The notes: generated from the sequence alone by a model not told the origin. A stretch of 17,698 nt of DNA from Erythrobacter sp. (GCA_003483125.1 DMWU01000010.1:1-17698), one strand, 5' to 3'; positions 9,642 through 16,823 are shown, numbered from the stretch's first letter. Translations and numbers: made by a program.

Positions 9642-10175
9642 ATGGCAAGTAATGCACCTGCCTTCGATGTGGGCGATTACGTCGTCTACCCCAAGCACGG
9701 GGTTGGCCGTGTTATCGAGCTACAGAATGAAGAAATCGCCGGAATGCAGCTGGAGCTATACGTTTTGCGCTTTGAAAAAGAGCGCATGACGCTGCGAGTT
9801 CCGGTAAACAAGGTTGAATCGATCGGAATGCGCAAGCTTTCGAGCGACAAGGCGCTGAAAGAGGCGATTGAAACGCTCAAAGGCAAGCCCAAGGTCAAGC
9901 GCACCATGTGGTCGCGCCGCGCCCAGGAATATGAAGCGAAGATCAATTCGGGAGAGATCGTATTGATCGCCGAAGTTACTCGCGACCTCTTCAGGCCCGA
10001 CGACCAACCCGAGCAGAGCTATTCGGAACGCCAGATCTTCGAGGCAGCTTCAAGCCGCCTCGCACGCGAACTGGCTGCGATGGAAAAAACAGACGAGCCC
10101 ACTGCGCTTGAGAAAATCCTCGATGTGCTGCGCGAGCATGCTCCGCAATATTATGAAGACACAGAAGAAGCCTGA
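9642..10175 (+). CDS. carD: CarD/CdnL-family RNA polymerase-binding transcription regulator
   Basis: Encodes 177 residues. The ATG at 9642 is chosen over the in-frame ATG at 9627 because AAAGGA sits 6 nt before it and MASNAPAFDVGDYVVYPKHGVG matches the family N-terminus. Residues 8-65 form the Tudor-like RNA polymerase interaction domain (VGDYVVYPKHGVGRV, then LRVPVNKVESIGMR). The helical C-terminal domain follows and carries Trp90 in the MWSRRAQEY motif, the position that contacts the upstream edge of the promoter bubble in CarD structures. By family knowledge the protein binds the beta subunit and stabilises open complexes, especially at rRNA and growth genes. The acidic tail (about 165-177) extends slightly beyond the fold. 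An intrinsic terminator follows. Confidence 0.95.
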   Translation: MASNAPAFDVGDYVVYPKHGVGRVIELQNEEIAGMQLELYVLRFEKERMTLRVPVNKVESIGMRKLSSDKALKEAIETLKGKPKVKRTMWSRRAQEYEAKINSGEIVLIAEVTRDLFRPDDQPEQSYSERQIFEAASSRLARELAAMEKTDEPTALEKILDVLREHAPQYYEDTEEA

Positions 10176-10201
10176 TTCTCAAGAGCCAGGTAACAAGATA
10201 G

Positions 10202-10232
10202 AGGGCCGCCGATTGGGCGGCCCTTTTTCTTT
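10202..10232 (+). terminator. intrinsic terminator after carD
   Basis: A perfect 9-bp GC-rich stem is formed by AGGGCCGCC (10202-10210) and GGCGGCCCT (10216-10224), with loop GATTG. The T-rich run TTTTTCTTT follows. It lies 26 nt after the carD stop and is the clearest terminator in the window. Confidence 0.93.
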
Positions 10233-10235
10233 GGG

Positions 10236-10264
10236 TTGAAGTACTGCGCTCACTGTATTATATC
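10236..10264 (+). promoter_or_regulatory. promoter candidate for the head-GIN lipoprotein gene
   Basis: TTGAAG (10236-10241), a 17-bp spacer, then TATATC (10259-10264) form a plausible sigma-70-type pair. It begins just after the carD terminator and would start transcription about 22 nt before the ATG at 10293. Based on hexamer similarity only. Confidence 0.4.
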
Positions 10265-10292
10265 AGCAACACGCGTAGGTGGAGATACAATA

Positions 10293-11075
10293 ATGCTGAA
10301 CAGGTTTTTTAAGAGGATGGCGCCCTTGGCCGCGATCGCATTGGGTGCGGCCGTGTCCGGCTGTGACCGCGTAGAGATCAAGATTGATGGCGTCGATATG
10401 GATGGTGTGCCGCTTTCCGAACTCGATACCTCAGGCGATGCGCCAAAAGCAGTCGCAATGTTTGGCCCTGATTCGATAATCATTACTGAAGGTGAAGACC
10501 TTTCGATTGAGGTCGAGGGCGATGATGAAGCCGTTGATGCGATGCGCTTCACTCTTGAAAAAGGAAGGCTGGGCGTAACCCGGGACTTCGATATTTGGGA
10601 CGAGGGCAAAGCGACAGTACGCGTGACGATGCCCGCGCCCGAAGATCTTTCCATGGCCGGAAGCGGACATATCGAGTCCTTCGCCATGGCAAACAGGGCC
10701 GAAATCAACATTGGCGGCTCTGGCTCAATCAAGGTCGATGAAATTTCGTCAGAGCGGCTCGACGTAAATATTGGCGGTTCGGGCGATGTTTCAGGCAAGG
10801 GAACTGCAGAGCGGCTAGATGTAAATATCGGCGGTTCGGGCCATGTCCGTTTGGCCGAGTTGAAAGCTGATCGCGCAGATATCAACATTGCCGGCTCAGG
10901 CGATGTAAGCTTCGCGTCCGATGGCAGGGTTGAGGCAAATATCATCGGATCGGGCGACGTTACCGTGAAGGGCAGCGCCAAATGCGAGGTCAATGCGATC
11001 GGATCTGGCACCCTTAACTGCGACAATTCATCGGATTCCGATGAAGAGGTAGAGGCAGAAGCCGAAGAATCCTGA
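10293..11075 (+). CDS. lipoprotein with head-GIN (DUF2807) beta-repeat domain
   Basis: Encodes 260 residues. The ATG at 10293 is chosen because GGAG lies 8 nt upstream and the frame then opens with a lipoprotein signal: FKRMAPLAAIALGAAVSGC, lipobox VSGC with Cys24 as the lipidated residue. The upstream in-frame start at 10236 would bury this signal. The residue after Cys24 is Asp, which in E. coli would favour inner-membrane retention; whether that rule holds here is unknown. Residues 50-115 form the start of the DUF2807 fold. Residues 121-240 contain seven GSG turns spaced 18-20 residues apart, consistent with a right-handed beta-helix or stacked beta-sandwich. Cys231 and Cys243 could form a disulfide. 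The C-terminus is strongly acidic (DSDEEVEAEAEES). The function of the family is unknown; a cell-envelope adhesive or structural role is a guess. It stands alone between a terminator and a convergent gene. Confidence 0.88.
   Translation: MLNRFFKRMAPLAAIALGAAVSGCDRVEIKIDGVDMDGVPLSELDTSGDAPKAVAMFGPDSIIITEGEDLSIEVEGDDEAVDAMRFTLEKGRLGVTRDFDIWDEGKATVRVTMPAPEDLSMAGSGHIESFAMANRAEINIGGSGSIKVDEISSERLDVNIGGSGDVSGKGTAERLDVNIGGSGHVRLAELKADRADINIAGSGDVSFASDGRVEANIIGSGDVTVKGSAKCEVNAIGSGTLNCDNSSDSDEEVEAEAEES
10653..11012 (+). repeat. in-frame repeat region encoding seven GSG-turn units
   Basis: Units of about 54-60 nt encode xxINIxGSGxVxxx. Two neighbouring units (starting near 10757 and 10814) are also close at DNA level, sharing GCGGCT.GA.GTAAATAT and GGCGGTTCGGGC. 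This suggests recent unit duplication, while the outer units have diverged. Confidence 0.75.
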
Positions 11076-11097
11076 TTCTTCTATCCGAACACAATTC

Positions 11098-11136
11098 TGC
11101 GGCCTGGCGTTCCTGCAATCGGAGTGTCAGGCCGCA
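11098..11136. terminator. hairpin between convergent genes, possible bidirectional terminator
   Basis: Arms TGCGGCCTG (11098-11106) and CAGGCCGCA (11128-11136) form a perfect 9-bp stem around a 21-nt loop. It fills the 51-nt gap between the lipoprotein gene and the converging Sua5 gene. The right arm covers the last two codons and stop of the Sua5 gene. No U-tract is present on either side. Confidence 0.4.
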
Positions 11137-12071
11137 GCGCGTTTAAGCCTGTCATTAATTGCCTTACCGATCCCGTGAGGTTGTATAGGTGCAACCGAGA
11201 TTCCAGCCTTATCCGAAGCGGCAGCGATATGAAGGCAATCATACAGGCGAGCCGCGGCCTCGGCCTTGTCCCCGCCAGGCGACAGGTTCACATCCCCCTC
11301 GATCTCACCAAACCCGATCATGAAATCGCCCGGCTTCGGCTTTGTGCGATTGAGGTGAAGCGGCTTGCCGGGCGAATAATGTCGCTCAAGCTGACCAGGC
11401 GCCTCGATTTGCTCAGCGGAGCCCCTCTCTTCGGGGCCCAAGAGATCGCTGAGTGCCTCTTTCGGGATCGGGCCGGGCCGCAGCAAACGCCAAGTTCCAC
11501 CTGCTCGCAATGCAACGATGGTCGATTCCAACCCCGCCTCGCAAGATCCGCCATCAACCAGAGCGGGACAATCATCGACCAGCGAGGCGTAGACATGCTC
11601 AGGCTTTGTCGGGCTCAAACCATAGCTGCGATTGGCTGATGGGGCGGCGATCGGCATACCCAACTGCTCGATAATCGCGCTCGCCACCGGGTGCGCAGGC
11701 ATCCTTATGGCTATAGTCGACAGGCCCGCTGTCACCGCACGGGCAATGGGGGCGTTTTCATACAGGGGAAGCACGAGGGTGAGCGGTCCGGGCCAATAGC
11801 GCTTGGCCAGATCGAGCGCCCTGGTGTCGAATTCTGCAAGCTCACGCGCCATCTCGAGCGAGCTGACATGCACGATCAGCGGATTGAACTCCGGCCTGCC
11901 CTTTGCCGCGTAGATCTTGGCAATTGCTTCCGGGCTGTCGGCACGCGCCGCAAGACCATAAACAGTCTCGGTCGGGACAGCGACCAATTCGCCAGACTCG
12001 AGAATCTGCACCGCACGGGCGATTCCCTCTGCATTGGCTTGCAGGCATTCCGTAGCGTTCTTGCTCGTCAT
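11127..12071 (-). CDS. tsaC: L-threonylcarbamoyladenylate synthase, Sua5 type
   Basis: Encodes 314 residues. It makes threonylcarbamoyl-AMP from threonine, bicarbonate and ATP, the first step of t6A formation at position 37 of ANN-decoding tRNAs. The YrdC domain (about 14-205) shows PTETVYGLA (33-41), the KGRP motif (57-60, followed by NPLIVHV) and PSANRSYG (144-151). The C-terminal Sua5 domain (about 220-312) begins with the linker signature HYSPGKPL (231-238). Its presence makes this the long Sua5 form rather than the short TsaC form, so the symbol is a functional one. The ATG at 12071 has a poor Shine-Dalgarno. The gene is divergent from the acyl-CoA dehydrogenase across 62 nt. Confidence 0.94.
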   Translation of the reverse strand: MTSKNATECLQANAEGIARAVQILESGELVAVPTETVYGLAARADSPEAIAKIYAAKGRPEFNPLIVHVSSLEMARELAEFDTRALDLAKRYWPGPLTLVLPLYENAPIARAVTAGLSTIAIRMPAHPVASAIIEQLGMPIAAPSANRSYGLSPTKPEHVYASLVDDCPALVDGGSCEAGLESTIVALRAGGTWRLLRPGPIPKEALSDLLGPEERGSAEQIEAPGQLERHYSPGKPLHLNRTKPKPGDFMIGFGEIEGDVNLSPGGDKAEAAARLYDCLHIAAASDKAGISVAPIQPHGIGKAINDRLKRAAA

Positions 12072-12133
12072 GCCGCTGCGCTATAGTTGGAATCAAGCAT
12101 TGCCAAGCCAATTGCGAAGGGGATCGAGATAAG
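12072..12133. promoter_or_regulatory. short divergent promoter region (tsaC / acyl-CoA dehydrogenase)
   Basis: Only 62 nt separate the two start codons, so the two promoters must overlap or be embedded in coding sequence. On the minus strand TTGGCA and TATAGC are present but only 15 bp apart, which is short for sigma-70. On the plus strand AAGGGGAT and GAGATAAG precede the dehydrogenase ATG. No operator was recognised. Confidence 0.3.
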
Positions 12134-13876
12134 ATGACCGCCTATGTTCCACCCACACAGGACCAATTGCTCGCTATCCGGGTAAATGCCGGGATCGAGG
12201 AGATCGCAGCCAGTGAGCGCTTCGGCGCCGCCGAACCCGACCTGGTCGAAGCAATAGTCGAGGGTATTGGTCAATTTGCGGCCGGGGAGTTTGCCCCGCT
12301 CAATCGCGTCGGCGACCTTGAGGGCGCAGTCCTTGAGAATGGCGTGGTACGTTTGCCCGATGGCTATCGCGAAGCATACCAGTCCTATGTCGAGCAAGGA
12401 TGGAACGCGATCGCCAGCCCGGTGGATTTTGGCGGCCAGGGCCTTCCCTTCACGCTAGCCTGCAACGTGCTGGAAAATCTGGGTAGTGCAAATATGGCAT
12501 TCAACCTGCTGCCCATGCTTTCAGTTGGCGCGATCGAGGCGTTGGAGCATCATGGCGCGGAAGCACAAAAGGCCAAATATCTGCCCAGATTGGTAAGCGG
12601 GGAATGGTCAGGGACCATGAACCTTACGGAACCGCAAGCCGGTAGCGATTTGGGCGCGCTGCGGGCCACCGCCACGCCGATCGAGGCGGGCGAACATGCT
12701 GGCAAGTACCATATCCAGGGACAGAAGATTTACATTACCTGGGGCGAACACGAACTGGCTGACAATATCATACACCTCGTATTGGCGCGCCTGCCCGATG
12801 CGCCAGAGGGTAGCCGGGGCATATCGCTCTTTATCGTGCCGAAATACCACGTGAATGATGATGGGTCGGTTGGCCCAAGGAATGATCTGCGCTGCGTTAG
12901 CCTGGAACACAAGCTGGGTATCAATGCATCGCCGACTTGCGTGATGAGCTACGGCGACAATGGCGAGTGCGTGGGTGAATTGGTTGGCGAACCCAATCGC
13001 GGGTTGATGGCCATGTTCACGATGATGAACAATGCGCGTATCAATGTCGGCAATCAGGGCGTGCAAATCGGCGAACGCGCCACACAGCAGGCGATCGCCT
13101 TTGCGCAGGAACGTGTCCAATCCGCGCGCGCGGGCTCCCCCGATAAATCACCAGTCCCCATAATCGAGCATCCCGATGTACGGCGCATGCTCCTGCGAAT
13201 GAAGGCGCTGACAGAGGGCGCGCGTGCCTTGCTCTACTACTGTGCGGGACAGGTCGATCGTGGGACGCTGGGCGATCGAGACGCTGGAAACCGGGCAGAA
13301 GTGCTTGTTCCGCTGCTCAAGGCCTGGGGTACAGATATCGGCGTCGAGACTGCGGGCCTGGGCATCCAGGTGCATGGCGGGATGGGTTTCGTCGAGGAAA
13401 CGGGCGCAGCCCAGCATTGGCGCGATGCGCGAATTGCCCCGATATACGAGGGCACGAACGGTATCCAGGCGGCTGACCTTGTCACGCGCAAGCTGGGGCT
13501 TGATGGCGGCGATGCAGTCATGACGTTGATCGCAGACATTCTGCAGGATAGTGCGGGAGAACCTGAGCTGCAGGAACTCGCGCGAGATTGTCAGGACGTC
13601 GCCGGATGGATGCGCGATACGGCAAGCCTCGACGATAGGCTGGCAGGTAGCGTGCCGTTCTGCAGCATGTTTGCGGTGGCAGTCGCAGGATGGCAACTGA
13701 TGCGCCAGCGCAGCGCGGTAGAATCCGGTGCTGCGCCGGAGCTGGCCGGTTCGAAACCCGTCACAACAGGGTTTTTCATCGAAAGGATCGTGCCCGAGGC
13801 GCGCGGACTCAAGGCCTCGGCCATGGCAGGTGCGGGCACCCTATATGATTTGCCAAGTGAGGGCTTCGCCGGATAA
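12134..13876 (+). CDS. acyl-CoA dehydrogenase, long DmdC-like form
   Basis: Encodes 580 residues, longer than classical acyl-CoA dehydrogenases (about 380-400). The FAD/substrate-binding strand motif LTEPQAGSDLGAL (164-176) is present, as is KIYITWGEHE (198-207). QVHGGMGFVEE (412-422) is the FAD-binding C-domain motif. The catalytic base should be Glu439 in PIYEGTNGIQ. Residues after about 460 form an extra helical C-terminal domain, as in proteins annotated as 3-methylmercaptopropionyl-CoA dehydrogenase (DmdC). The reaction is alpha,beta-dehydrogenation of an acyl-CoA with electrons passed to ETF. The real substrate, fatty acyl-CoA or methylmercaptopropionyl-CoA, cannot be decided from sequence, and no other dmd genes are nearby. 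The stop is 9 nt before the DUF815 ATPase gene, so the two probably form one operon. Confidence 0.92.
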   Translation: MTAYVPPTQDQLLAIRVNAGIEEIAASERFGAAEPDLVEAIVEGIGQFAAGEFAPLNRVGDLEGAVLENGVVRLPDGYREAYQSYVEQGWNAIASPVDFGGQGLPFTLACNVLENLGSANMAFNLLPMLSVGAIEALEHHGAEAQKAKYLPRLVSGEWSGTMNLTEPQAGSDLGALRATATPIEAGEHAGKYHIQGQKIYITWGEHELADNIIHLVLARLPDAPEGSRGISLFIVPKYHVNDDGSVGPRNDLRCVSLEHKLGINASPTCVMSYGDNGECVGELVGEPNRGLMAMFTMMNNARINVGNQGVQIGERATQQAIAFAQERVQSARAGSPDKSPVPIIEHPDVRRMLLRMKALTEGARALLYYCAGQVDRGTLGDRDAGNRAEVLVPLLKAWGTDIGVETAGLGIQVHGGMGFVEETGAAQHWRDARIAPIYEGTNGIQAADLVTRKLGLDGGDAVMTLIADILQDSAGEPELQELARDCQDVAGWMRDTASLDDRLAGSVPFCSMFAVAVAGWQLMRQRSAVESGAAPELAGSKPVTTGFFIERIVPEARGLKASAMAGAGTLYDLPSEGFAG

Positions 13877-13885
13877 TAGGAGGGA

Positions 13886-14728
13886 ATGAGCAAACCGGTC
13901 GATCCTATCGCCCGCATTGCAGCTGCACTTGAACGGCTGGCGCCGCAGCCAACCGTCGGGGTCGATTGGCTGGCAAAACCCGCCTATGTCTGGGATGGCT
14001 CGGACGCACGTGAGCTGCCTTCCATTGATGCGCCATCGCTCGATGAATTGCGCGGAATCGATGATCAGAAAGCCTCGGTCTACGAGAATGTGGCAAGGCT
14101 CGCGCTAGGCCTTGCATCCCATGACATGTTGCTATGGGGATCGCGCGGAATGGGTAAATCCGCTCTATTGCGGGCTTCAGTCAAATTCGTTCAGGAGCAC
14201 GATCCAAACGCCCTTGGCCTGGTGCAGGTCGCAGCAGATGCCCTGCATACCTTACCCAATCTATTTGCGACACTCGGCCAACAGCGACGTCAGTATGTCA
14301 TTTTCATAGACGACCTCGGGTTTGCTGAAGACGATAGTGTTGGACCGCGCCGCTTGCGCAGTTGGCTAGAGGGTGGTGTTGAAGCACGCCCTGCGAATAC
14401 TCGGCTGGCTGTCACTTCGAACAGGCGCGCGATCCTCGCCCGTCAGGCGAATGAACAAGAGACCTCTGGTGGGGATGGCCCGCTTAATCCGCGCGATGCA
14501 CTCGATGACAAATTGGCGCTCGCCGATCGGTTTGGACTTGCGGTGGGGTTCCATCCTTGCAGCAAAGAAACCTATCTCGAGATTGTCTCAGCTTATGCGG
14601 CACCCCGGGATCTCGAATTCGATGATGAGGAAGCTTTAGCCTGGGCGATGGCACGCGGGCAGCGATCCGGCCGTTCAGCCTGGCAATTCGTCGTCGAGCT
14701 AGCAGGTAGGGCGGGAAAGCCTCTCTAG
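13886..14728 (+). CDS. DUF815-family P-loop ATPase (AAA+-like)
   Basis: Encodes 280 residues. Walker A is GSRGMGKS (85-92) and Walker B is VIFIDDL (138-144). A sensor-1-like TSNR stands at 177-180, followed by DKLALADRFGL (208-218), a family signature with an arginine. Residues 1-65 are an N-terminal helical cap. Members of DUF815 (PF05673) are uncharacterised cytoplasmic ATPases; loader or chaperone roles are speculation. A strong AGGAGG (13878-13883) stands only 2 nt before the ATG, closer than the usual 5-9 nt. No other ATG, GTG or TTG start is available: upstream in frame there is a TAG at 13877, and the next such codon downstream is far inside the protein. It lies 9 nt after the acyl-CoA dehydrogenase and converges on the sugar dehydrogenase gene with a 9-nt gap. 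Confidence 0.9.
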   Translation: MSKPVDPIARIAAALERLAPQPTVGVDWLAKPAYVWDGSDARELPSIDAPSLDELRGIDDQKASVYENVARLALGLASHDMLLWGSRGMGKSALLRASVKFVQEHDPNALGLVQVAADALHTLPNLFATLGQQRRQYVIFIDDLGFAEDDSVGPRRLRSWLEGGVEARPANTRLAVTSNRRAILARQANEQETSGGDGPLNPRDALDDKLALADRFGLAVGFHPCSKETYLEIVSAYAAPRDLEFDDEEALAWAMARGQRSGRSAWQFVVELAGRAGKPL

Positions 14729-14737
14729 ACCCAAGGA

Positions 14738-16195
14738 TTACTGTGCGGGCTGCTCCCGCGCATAGTCCTCTTCGCCAAATCTTGCTCGCGGATCACCACG
14801 AAGTTCGCGTTGAGGCCGCAGCGCATCACCTGTTATTGCTTCGATGCCTGCGCCGGGCTCGGCACCAGGCGCGAAAACACGCCAGATAATGCCAGCCGTG
14901 TCATCGCTGACCAGCAGGGATCCATCGCTTGCCCACTCAACCCAGGTTGGTCGACCCCGTGTGTCGCCATCCTCGCGCAGGAAGCTGGCAAGCACCGGCA
15001 CAGGCTTTCCAGTCGGGTTACCCAAATCATCAAAGGCAACATAGACAACGTCATAACCGGACGGCGGTTTGCGATTCCATGAACCATGTTGGGCGATAAA
15101 TGCGCCGCTGGCGAAATTCTCGCCCATCAAATGGCCTTCCTTGGTAAATGCCAGGCCGAGGGCCGCGACATGCGGGCCCATCGCATATTCGGGCTTGCGA
15201 GCGTATTCTGTTAGGTATGCAGGTCTAGGCGCCTCGACGCGACGATCGAAATTGTCCTTCCAATAGACCCATGGCCAGCCATATTGCGCGCCCACCGGAA
15301 CGTTGGTGAGATAGTCCGGCACCAGGTCCGGGCCTAATGCGTCGCGCTCATTCACCGTGGTCCAAAGCTCGCCGGTCCAAGGGCTCCAATCCAGGCCGTT
15401 GGGATTGCGCAGCCCCTGCGCAAAGGCCCGTTGGCGCCCTGTCTCAAGATTATACTCCCATATCATGGCGCGGCCTTCTTCGACCTCCATGCCTTGTTCG
15501 CCGATATTCGATACTGATCCTACCGCGACATAGAGCCGCGTAGCTTCCGGATTGAGGATGATATTGCGCATCCAGTGCCCACCGCCGCCGGCCAGGTCCA
15601 TCAGTTTGGTTGATTCACCGCTTACTGCATCTGCGCCCAGCTCATAGGGAAATGAAAGAAGGGCATTGTGGTTTGCGACATAGAGAGTGCCGTCATGCCA
15701 CTCCATCCCTGATGGGGAATCCAGGTTCTCAAGGATGGTTTGCTGCATCTCGGCGACGCCGTCTCTGTCTGCATCGCGGAGCAAGACGATCTTGTTGGCG
15801 GATTCGCCCTCCGAACCAACATACTCAAGCACCTTCTTGGTGATCCAGCCGCCAATGCCTGACTGTTCGCTCTTTGGGCCGCGTGATAATACGGCCAGAA
15901 TATCTCCGTTTGGCAATGCGTAGAGAATACGCGGATGGTCCAGCCCCTCTGCAAAGCGCCCAACGGCCAGGCCCTCTGCCGCATCCGGGACTTCACCTTC
16001 TTCCCATCCAATCGGCTTGGCCAGTTTCACCGACGGGAACATATTGCCTTCGTGCTCCACCAGTAGTGGATCGGTCCCCGTCAGTTCGGCAAATGGAGTG
16101 TCCGAGGTTTCTCCGCGCGTAATCCAGAAGAGTGCGAGACCCAGCAGGACAAGAATGGCGAGAAGGGCGATGAGAATTTTACGTAGTATCGACAT
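14738..16195 (-). CDS. membrane-anchored PQQ-type sugar (sorbosone) dehydrogenase homologue
   Basis: Encodes 485 residues. Residues 7-26 form an uninterrupted hydrophobic segment with no clear cleavage site, so the protein is probably anchored in the inner membrane with a periplasmic domain. The rest is a six-bladed beta-propeller of the soluble glucose/sorbosone dehydrogenase type. GGGGHWMRNI (203-212) holds His207, the likely counterpart of the catalytic histidine. GLRNPNGLDW (261-270) and HGSWNRKPPSGYDVV (370-384) are other family signatures. DADRDG at 141-146 resembles a calcium-binding loop. By family knowledge it would oxidise a sugar or aldehyde with PQQ; the substrate is unknown, and no PQQ synthesis genes occur here. 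The ATG at 16195 has no good Shine-Dalgarno, but the membrane segment begins there. It is divergent from the methionine sulfoxide reductase gene. Confidence 0.88.
   Translation of the reverse strand: MSILRKILIALLAILVLLGLALFWITRGETSDTPFAELTGTDPLLVEHEGNMFPSVKLAKPIGWEEGEVPDAAEGLAVGRFAEGLDHPRILYALPNGDILAVLSRGPKSEQSGIGGWITKKVLEYVGSEGESANKIVLLRDADRDGVAEMQQTILENLDSPSGMEWHDGTLYVANHNALLSFPYELGADAVSGESTKLMDLAGGGGHWMRNIILNPEATRLYVAVGSVSNIGEQGMEVEEGRAMIWEYNLETGRQRAFAQGLRNPNGLDWSPWTGELWTTVNERDALGPDLVPDYLTNVPVGAQYGWPWVYWKDNFDRRVEAPRPAYLTEYARKPEYAMGPHVAALGLAFTKEGHLMGENFASGAFIAQHGSWNRKPPSGYDVVYVAFDDLGNPTGKPVPVLASFLREDGDTRGRPTWVEWASDGSLLVSDDTAGIIWRVFAPGAEPGAGIEAITGDALRPQRELRGDPRARFGEEDYAREQPAQ
14742..14762. 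terminator. hairpin at the convergent DUF815 / sugar dehydrogenase junction
   Basis: TGTGCGGG (14742-14749) pairs with CCCGCGCA (14755-14762) around CTGCT: 8 bp with one G-T pair. It lies 13 nt after the ATPase stop and inside the last codons of the opposing gene. No U-tract follows. Coding constraint alone could explain it. Confidence 0.25.
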
Positions 16196-16210
16196 AGGCG
16201 CTGAATAGGC

Positions 16211-16221
16211 GGGCTAATCCG
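16211..16221 (+). repeat. direct repeat copy 1 (GGGCTAATCCG)
   Basis: First of two identical 11-bp copies in the divergent promoter region. It lies 16 bp from the sugar dehydrogenase start, so it could act at that gene's promoter or leader. Confidence 0.7.
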
Positions 16222-16246
16222 TATCAGCAATTGATTTGAGTGTGTT

Positions 16247-16257
16247 GGGCTAATCCG
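16247..16257 (+). repeat. direct repeat copy 2 (GGGCTAATCCG)
   Basis: Second identical copy, 36 bp downstream of the first (start to start) and 50 bp before the fRMsr start. The bases that follow differ: GTATC after copy 1 and ATCGA after copy 2. Confidence 0.7.
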
Positions 16258-16307
16258 ATCGATATTTTGGCTTGTGGTGGTGCTCAGAACCACTAGATCG
16301 ACCCCGT

Positions 16308-16802
16308 ATGTACGATTTTCGTCCCGAAACTGACTTGCCCGCCGCCGAAAGATACAGGCAGCTCTACCAGGCCGCAGACGCACTGACCCAGGATGAAAGC
16401 GATGCGATTGCCAATATGGCCAATTGTACCGCTTTGATCTGGGAGTTCTTGCCCGATCTCAACTGGGCAGGGTTTTACCGCGTGGTTGGGAGTGGCGCGA
16501 ATAGCCAATTGGTGCTCGGCCCCTTTATCGGGCGGCCGGCATGCATCCGAATTGAGATGGGTAAAGGTGTTTGTGGTACCTCAGCAGCCTCGGCCGAGAC
16601 ACAACTTGTTGAAGATGTTCATAAATTCCCCGGCCATATTCCATGCGATGCAGCCAGTAGTTCCGAACTGGTCGTGCCAGTAATACGAGACGGCAAAGTA
16701 ATCGCCGTGATCGATTGCGATAGCCCCCTTCCCGCAAGGTTTACGGCTGAGGATGCTACTGGACTGGAAGCGCTCGCCGAACTTCTCTCGAAGCGGATCT
16801 GA
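16308..16802 (+). CDS. msrC: free methionine-(R)-sulfoxide reductase (GAF domain, fRMsr)
   Basis: Encodes 164 residues, one GAF domain. It reduces free L-methionine-(R)-sulfoxide in the cytoplasm, with electrons normally from thioredoxin. The three catalytic cysteines match the E. coli enzyme (84, 94, 118) with an offset of five. They are Cys79 in GRPACIRI, Cys89 in GKGVCGTSA and Cys113 in HIPCDAAS. ELVVPVIRDGKVIAVIDCDS near 120-139 is the family core strand pair. The start is the ATG at 16308 (MYDFRPETD); the frame is open upstream to a TTG at 16272 but that extension does not fit the family. Shine-Dalgarno is weak. It is divergent from the sugar dehydrogenase and convergent with parB, so it is probably monocistronic. 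Confidence 0.93.
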   Translation: MYDFRPETDLPAAERYRQLYQAADALTQDESDAIANMANCTALIWEFLPDLNWAGFYRVVGSGANSQLVLGPFIGRPACIRIEMGKGVCGTSAASAETQLVEDVHKFPGHIPCDAASSSELVVPVIRDGKVIAVIDCDSPLPARFTAEDATGLEALAELLSKRI

Positions 16803-16823
16803 GGCGCAGGCAAGAAGGCGGGA

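Larger units (their letters stand above)
16196..16307. promoter_or_regulatory. divergent regulatory region (sugar dehydrogenase / fRMsr) with an 11-bp direct repeat
   Basis: These 112 nt separate two outward-reading genes. The 11-mer GGGCTAATCCG occurs twice, at 16211-16221 and 16247-16257, start to start 36 bp apart. Between them lies an AT-richer stretch with TTGATT (16231-16236). Near the fRMsr start GTGGT and ACCAC form a 5-bp inverted repeat. The repeat is a candidate operator; no known regulator consensus was recognised. Confidence 0.5.

Noticed and set aside
10250..11026. Antisense open frame (258 codons) opposite the lipoprotein gene
   Set aside because: Its Ser/Pro repeats (PEPPIFTSSRS) mirror the sense GSG repeats. 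The sense strand has a ribosome-binding site, signal peptide and lipobox.
12072..12133. Sigma-54-like promoter (TTGGCA followed by TTGAT on the minus strand)
   Set aside because: The conserved GC of the -12 element is missing at the required distance.
12843..12858. Possible parS site around CACGTG (12848-12853)
   Set aside because: Only the central hexamer and a few flanking bases match the parS palindrome, and it lies within coding sequence. The other CACGTG sites seen (near 383, 14006 and 17251) are no better.
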